A DNA stretch of 37,918 nt from Bacillota bacterium (GTDB lineage: Bacteria > Bacillota > Clostridia > Oscillospirales > Ruminococcaceae), in contig JAEWXO010000063.1 of assembly GCA_023458875.1 (NCBI GenBank), positions 1-37,918 on the forward strand. The letters are read 5' to 3'. Each line of letters starts with the position of its first letter. The first letter of the stretch is position 1. The position numbers and the translations under genes are program-made. The notes under the pieces were generated by a model, which ran no database searches, was not told the origin of the DNA, and saw nothing but the letters and a program-made list of their open reading frames with translations. Shown here piece by piece: positions 35,801 through 37,918 of the stretch.

Positions 35801-37918
35801 AACAAAAAAATACAGGGCATAAACGGCTATGCAATGGTTACCGGCGACATTAATGTAACAACATCAGAAACAAACGAAACACAGGGAACACAGAGTGAAA
35901 CAACAGAGAATACTGAGGACAGCAGAAAGGCGGACTTTGTTCTCGAGATAGAAAAAACTGTAGAAGACTATGATTCTCTCAAGTGTGCATCACAGTACAC
36001 AAACATATATAACGGAGAAATATCAGAGGAATATATTAAGCCTGAGTATGAGGAATATAAAAATAACAAGGTAATAGAGGTCACTGTAAATATGCTTGTA
36101 AATGCGGGAGTAAACACAGGAACTATAAAGCTTGAATTTAATGATGAGCTTATATTTATAGGATGTCTCACAGATGAAAAAGGAAAAATAATAACACTTG
36201 ATACAACGCTTGAATGCGGAGTAAATACAAAGAAACTTCTTATTAATAATGAAGGAGGAACTAATTGCATAAAAACCGGAACGCTTGCAACACTACTGTT
36301 CATTCTTCCTGATAATGTAAAGATGAATTACATGTATAATATAGGCTTTAAGGAAAACGGATTTAATTTTGTAACCGAAAACAGCAAAATAAGCGGTATA
36401 AACGGATATGCAATGCTCACATCAGATAAACCTGTTACAACAGAACCGGAAACACCTGAAAATCCTGAAACAGAAACATCTGACAATGATAAAAATGCGG
36501 ATTTCGTTCTTGAAATAGAAAAAACCGAGAAAAAATATAATTCACTGAAGAAGGCGTCAGAATACAGTAATTTATATAACGGAGAAATATCAGATAAATA
36601 TATAAAACCAGAATACGAAGAGTATAAAAATAACAAAGTAATAGAGGTCCCTGTAAATATGCTTGTAAATGCAGGAATAAATACAGGAACAATAAAGTTT
36701 GAATTTAGTAATGAGCTTATATTTATAGGATGTCTTACAGATAAAAACGGAAAAATAGTGACACTCGACACAGCACTGGGATGTGGCGTAAATACACAGA
36801 AGCTCCTTATTAATAATTACGGAGGAGAAAAGTGTGTAAAGACGGGAACGCTTGCAGTTTTATTATTTATTTTACCTGAAGACGTAAAAATGGATTACAA
36901 ATACAGTCTTAATTTTAAGGAAAACGGATTTAATTTTGTTGATGCAAATAATAAGGTAAAAGGAATAAACGGATATGCGATGGTAACAGACGGATTTGAA
37001 GAGACAGCAGTAACGTCACAGACAACTGTTGAGCCATCGACAGGCACTTCTCATACAAATATTAATTCAGACTACGTTCTTGAAATTGAGAAGACGATAA
37101 AAAATTATAATTCACTCAAAAGGGTATCAGAATACAGAAATGTATATCAAGGAGCAAATATAGAAGAAGGAAACATTAAGCTTGAGTACGAGGCATATAA
37201 AAATAACAGGGTAATAGAAGTACCTATGAATATTCTTGTAAATTCAGGTATAACAGCCGGAATAATAAGCTTTAACTGTGCACCTGAACTAATGTTCATC
37301 GGATGCCTGACAAATGAAGACGGTTCGGTTATTACTCTTGATACATCAGTAAGCTGTGGAATAAATGCTCAGAAAATTCTTTTCAACAGCGATAAGGGTG
37401 ATAAATGTGTAAAAACAGGAACACTGGCAACTTTACTATTCATATTACCTGAAAATGTAGAAATGGATTATGAATATACAGTTAAATTTGAGGAAAACGG
37501 TTTTGACTTTGTTGCAGATAAAAAAACCATACTTGGAATTGACGGCTATGCAATGGTTAAATTAAATAACAATTTAAGCGACATAGCAGAAGTGACAGAA
37601 GATGTGACTGGTTCAGAGCCGGATATTACTCAGACAAGTATAAATATTGATACAGACAAAACCGGAACAGAAGCAAATACAACTACCGAAGAAACCGGAA
37701 CGAATGTAAGTACCGTTACCGAAAAAACCGGAACAAAGGTAAGCACCAGCGCCGGAACGAATGTAAGTACCGGTATAAACGAAACCGGAACGAAGGTAAG
37801 CATCAGCACCGAAAAAACCGGAACGAATGTAAGTAACGTTACAGACGAAACCGGAACGAAGGTAAGCATCAGCACCGAAAAGACCGGAACGAATGTAAGT
37901 ACCGGTATAAACGAAACC
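32891..37918 (+). CDS. giant surface protein with at least eight tandem modules (partial, 3' end outside window)
   Basis: From ATG 32891 (AGGAGG upstream) the frame stays open for 1676 codons to the window edge. The signal region MLFVSGPVSA is nearly the same as in the 29299 product. Eight modules of about 160 residues start near residues 45, 213, 396, 599, 822, 1015, 1204 and 1394, separated by short Thr/Glu-rich linkers. Each carries YNSLK, NKVIEVPxN, a hydrophobic strand, GCL, CG(V/I)N, CxKTGTLATLLFILP and G(I)(D/N)GYAMV. The first copy is divergent and closest to the module of the 26738 product. From residue 1557 a TGTxVS-repeat linker begins. By homology with its paralogs a pre-X, X and dockerin end is expected beyond the window. 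Probably a binding or secondary scaffold protein; the ligand is unknown. Confidence 0.85.
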   Translation, partial: MESFGRIASAAISLMLFVSGPVSALNPETQVLNVVKTSAETISSTYRLKISDIVFESGEEFNSLKKVSDYKEAYDNGALSSALAGKSELKVVELPVSISSQAGFNEASMDFLLDRELTFVGYKSNENGATTTLNNCSVISDGTHVNIKGNNNTCVTENGTLSTLLVALPDNYTADKSYEVGINEETIQVSASGIPAEESVYKIESGNITVRSAYILEIQKTVKYFDSLKNASEYSNIYTDIDMSKIKTEYEEYKNNKVIEVPVNMLVNAGINTGSIKIKCDNELTFIGCKTDENGKIITLDTILECGVNTKKLLINNDMGTECTNTGKLATLLFILPDNVKFDYKYSISFKKDGFNFVANQTLVSGIDGYAMVKSSKPEEPTTSATDNTQNDKNPDYVLQIEKTIKNYNSLKNVTEYANAYNNQLPGNDIKPEYEEYKNNKVIEVPLNMLLNSGINTGTIKLECDEELIFIGCLADQNGKITTLDTTLECGVNTKKLLINNDMGTMCTKTGRLATLLFILPEDAEMNHEYSINFKKDGFNFVAAKNKVNGIDGYAMVTLSDIPSTSEPEITTAESAVTTPELTTQSTVKTSTQTDTDADFCLEIEKTEKIYNSLKSVSQYKNAYVDSYITGGNMKEQYIPYQDNKVIEVPLNMLVNAGVSTGIISFDCDPELKFMGCLTNQDGAIITIDTAITCGINAQKILFNSDQGKNCVKTGTLATLLFILPENIKTGYKYNISFSENGFDFVVENKKIQGINGYAMVIDESNITTSEIKETQITEGTQETQETQITSETNATQITQETQITSEAQATTENTEEGNNADFVLEIEKTIKNYSSLKYASQYTNIYNGDISEGNIKTEYEQYINSKVIEVPLNMLVNSGISTGIISFDCNPELKFMGCLTGQDGAIITLDTSITCGINAKKILFNSDQGINCVKTGTLATLLFILPENVKADYEYSISFSEKGFDFVTENKKIQGINGYAMVTGDINVTTSETNETQGTQSETTENTEDSRKADFVLEIEKTVEDYDSLKCASQYTNIYNGEISEEYIKPEYEEYKNNKVIEVTVNMLVNAGVNTGTIKLEFNDELIFIGCLTDEKGKIITLDTTLECGVNTKKLLINNEGGTNCIKTGTLATLLFILPDNVKMNYMYNIGFKENGFNFVTENSKISGINGYAMLTSDKPVTTEPETPENPETETSDNDKNADFVLEIEKTEKKYNSLKKASEYSNLYNGEISDKYIKPEYEEYKNNKVIEVPVNMLVNAGINTGTIKFEFSNELIFIGCLTDKNGKIVTLDTALGCGVNTQKLLINNYGGEKCVKTGTLAVLLFILPEDVKMDYKYSLNFKENGFNFVDANNKVKGINGYAMVTDGFEETAVTSQTTVEPSTGTSHTNINSDYVLEIEKTIKNYNSLKRVSEYRNVYQGANIEEGNIKLEYEAYKNNRVIEVPMNILVNSGITAGIISFNCAPELMFIGCLTNEDGSVITLDTSVSCGINAQKILFNSDKGDKCVKTGTLATLLFILPENVEMDYEYTVKFEENGFDFVADKKTILGIDGYAMVKLNNNLSDIAEVTEDVTGSEPDITQTSINIDTDKTGTEANTTTEETGTNVSTVTEKTGTKVSTSAGTNVSTGINETGTKVSISTEKTGTNVSNVTDETGTKVSISTEKTGTNVSTGINET
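33023..37562 (+). repeat. eight tandem copies of a module of about 480 bp
   Basis: Copies span about 33023-33500, 33527-34017, 34076-34563, 34685-35175, 35354-35840, 35933-36420, 36500-36990 and 37070-37562. Copies 2, 3, 6 and 7 share a GKI(I/T)TLDT then GVNT(K/Q)KLLINN signature (type A). Copies 4, 5 and 8 share GIISF, then GINA(Q/K)KILFNSD (type B). Confidence 0.9.
37660..37918 (+). repeat. minisatellite coding for TGTNVS/TGTKVS repeats
   Basis: Repeated units such as ACCGGAACGAATGTAAGTA and ACCGGAACGAAGGTAAGCA occur about nine times in frame, encoding ETGTNVST and ETGTKVSI variants. The tract reaches the window end. Its threonine codons are mostly ACC and ACG, whereas the linkers of the neighbouring proteins use ACA almost exclusively. 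Confidence 0.9.

Noticed and set aside
17981..37918. Glycoside hydrolase, sortase or mobile-element genes inside the surface cluster
   Set aside because: All large reading frames consist of cohesin, linker, X-module, dockerin or the new module; no catalytic motif, transposase or integrase was found.

Overview
The window looks like a chromosomal segment of a low-GC anaerobic Firmicute of the Ruminococcus flavefaciens type. The evidence is an AT-rich genome with strong AGGAGG ribosome binding sites, a GTP-type PEP carboxykinase, and a block of secreted proteins built from cohesin, X-module and dockerin parts, an architecture known from the cellulosome scaffoldin (sca) clusters of R. flavefaciens and relatives. 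Species cannot be fixed from the sequence alone.

Layout. 1-290: end of an rRNA operon (5S rRNA, then a tRNA with CAU anticodon and a terminator). 340-17167: mostly housekeeping genes: a HAD phosphatase and a VanZ-like protein; on the minus strand a thioester-domain surface adhesin, and a two-gene operon of a YceG-like protein and a TelA-family protein; a CLC-type channel/transporter; dusB with a small Smr protein; a polA-rimI-tsaD overlapping operon; pckG under a consensus promoter; and a CNNM/CorC membrane protein.

17635-37918: a 20 kb one-directional gene cluster for cell-surface scaffold proteins. After two near-identical tandem promoters come two small cohesin+dockerin adaptors (17981, 18969), a five-to-six-cohesin scaffoldin with X-dockerin (20125, ScaB-like), a single-cohesin protein with a sortase-type tail (23939, ScaE-like), a two-cohesin X-dockerin protein (24784), and three related large proteins (26738, 29299, 32891) whose N-termini carry 1, 2 and at least 8 copies of a module of about 160 residues. 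The first two of these end in an X-dockerin. The third is still open at the window edge after 1676 codons. The module resembles a cohesin-type beta-sandwich but I cannot place it in a named family. By position and architecture these three resemble CttA of R. flavefaciens, a carbohydrate-binding protein held on the cell by an X-dockerin.

Working model (inference): the 23939 product is covalently fixed to the wall by sortase. Its cohesin captures the X-dockerins of the 20125, 24784, 26738 and 29299 products (and probably 32891). The small adaptors change which dockerins the main scaffold can recruit. No catalytic enzyme is encoded in the cluster segment seen here, so enzymes must come from elsewhere in the genome. 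The most unusual element is the expanding module family, in which the 32891 product alternates two module subtypes in the order A A B B A A B after a divergent first copy.
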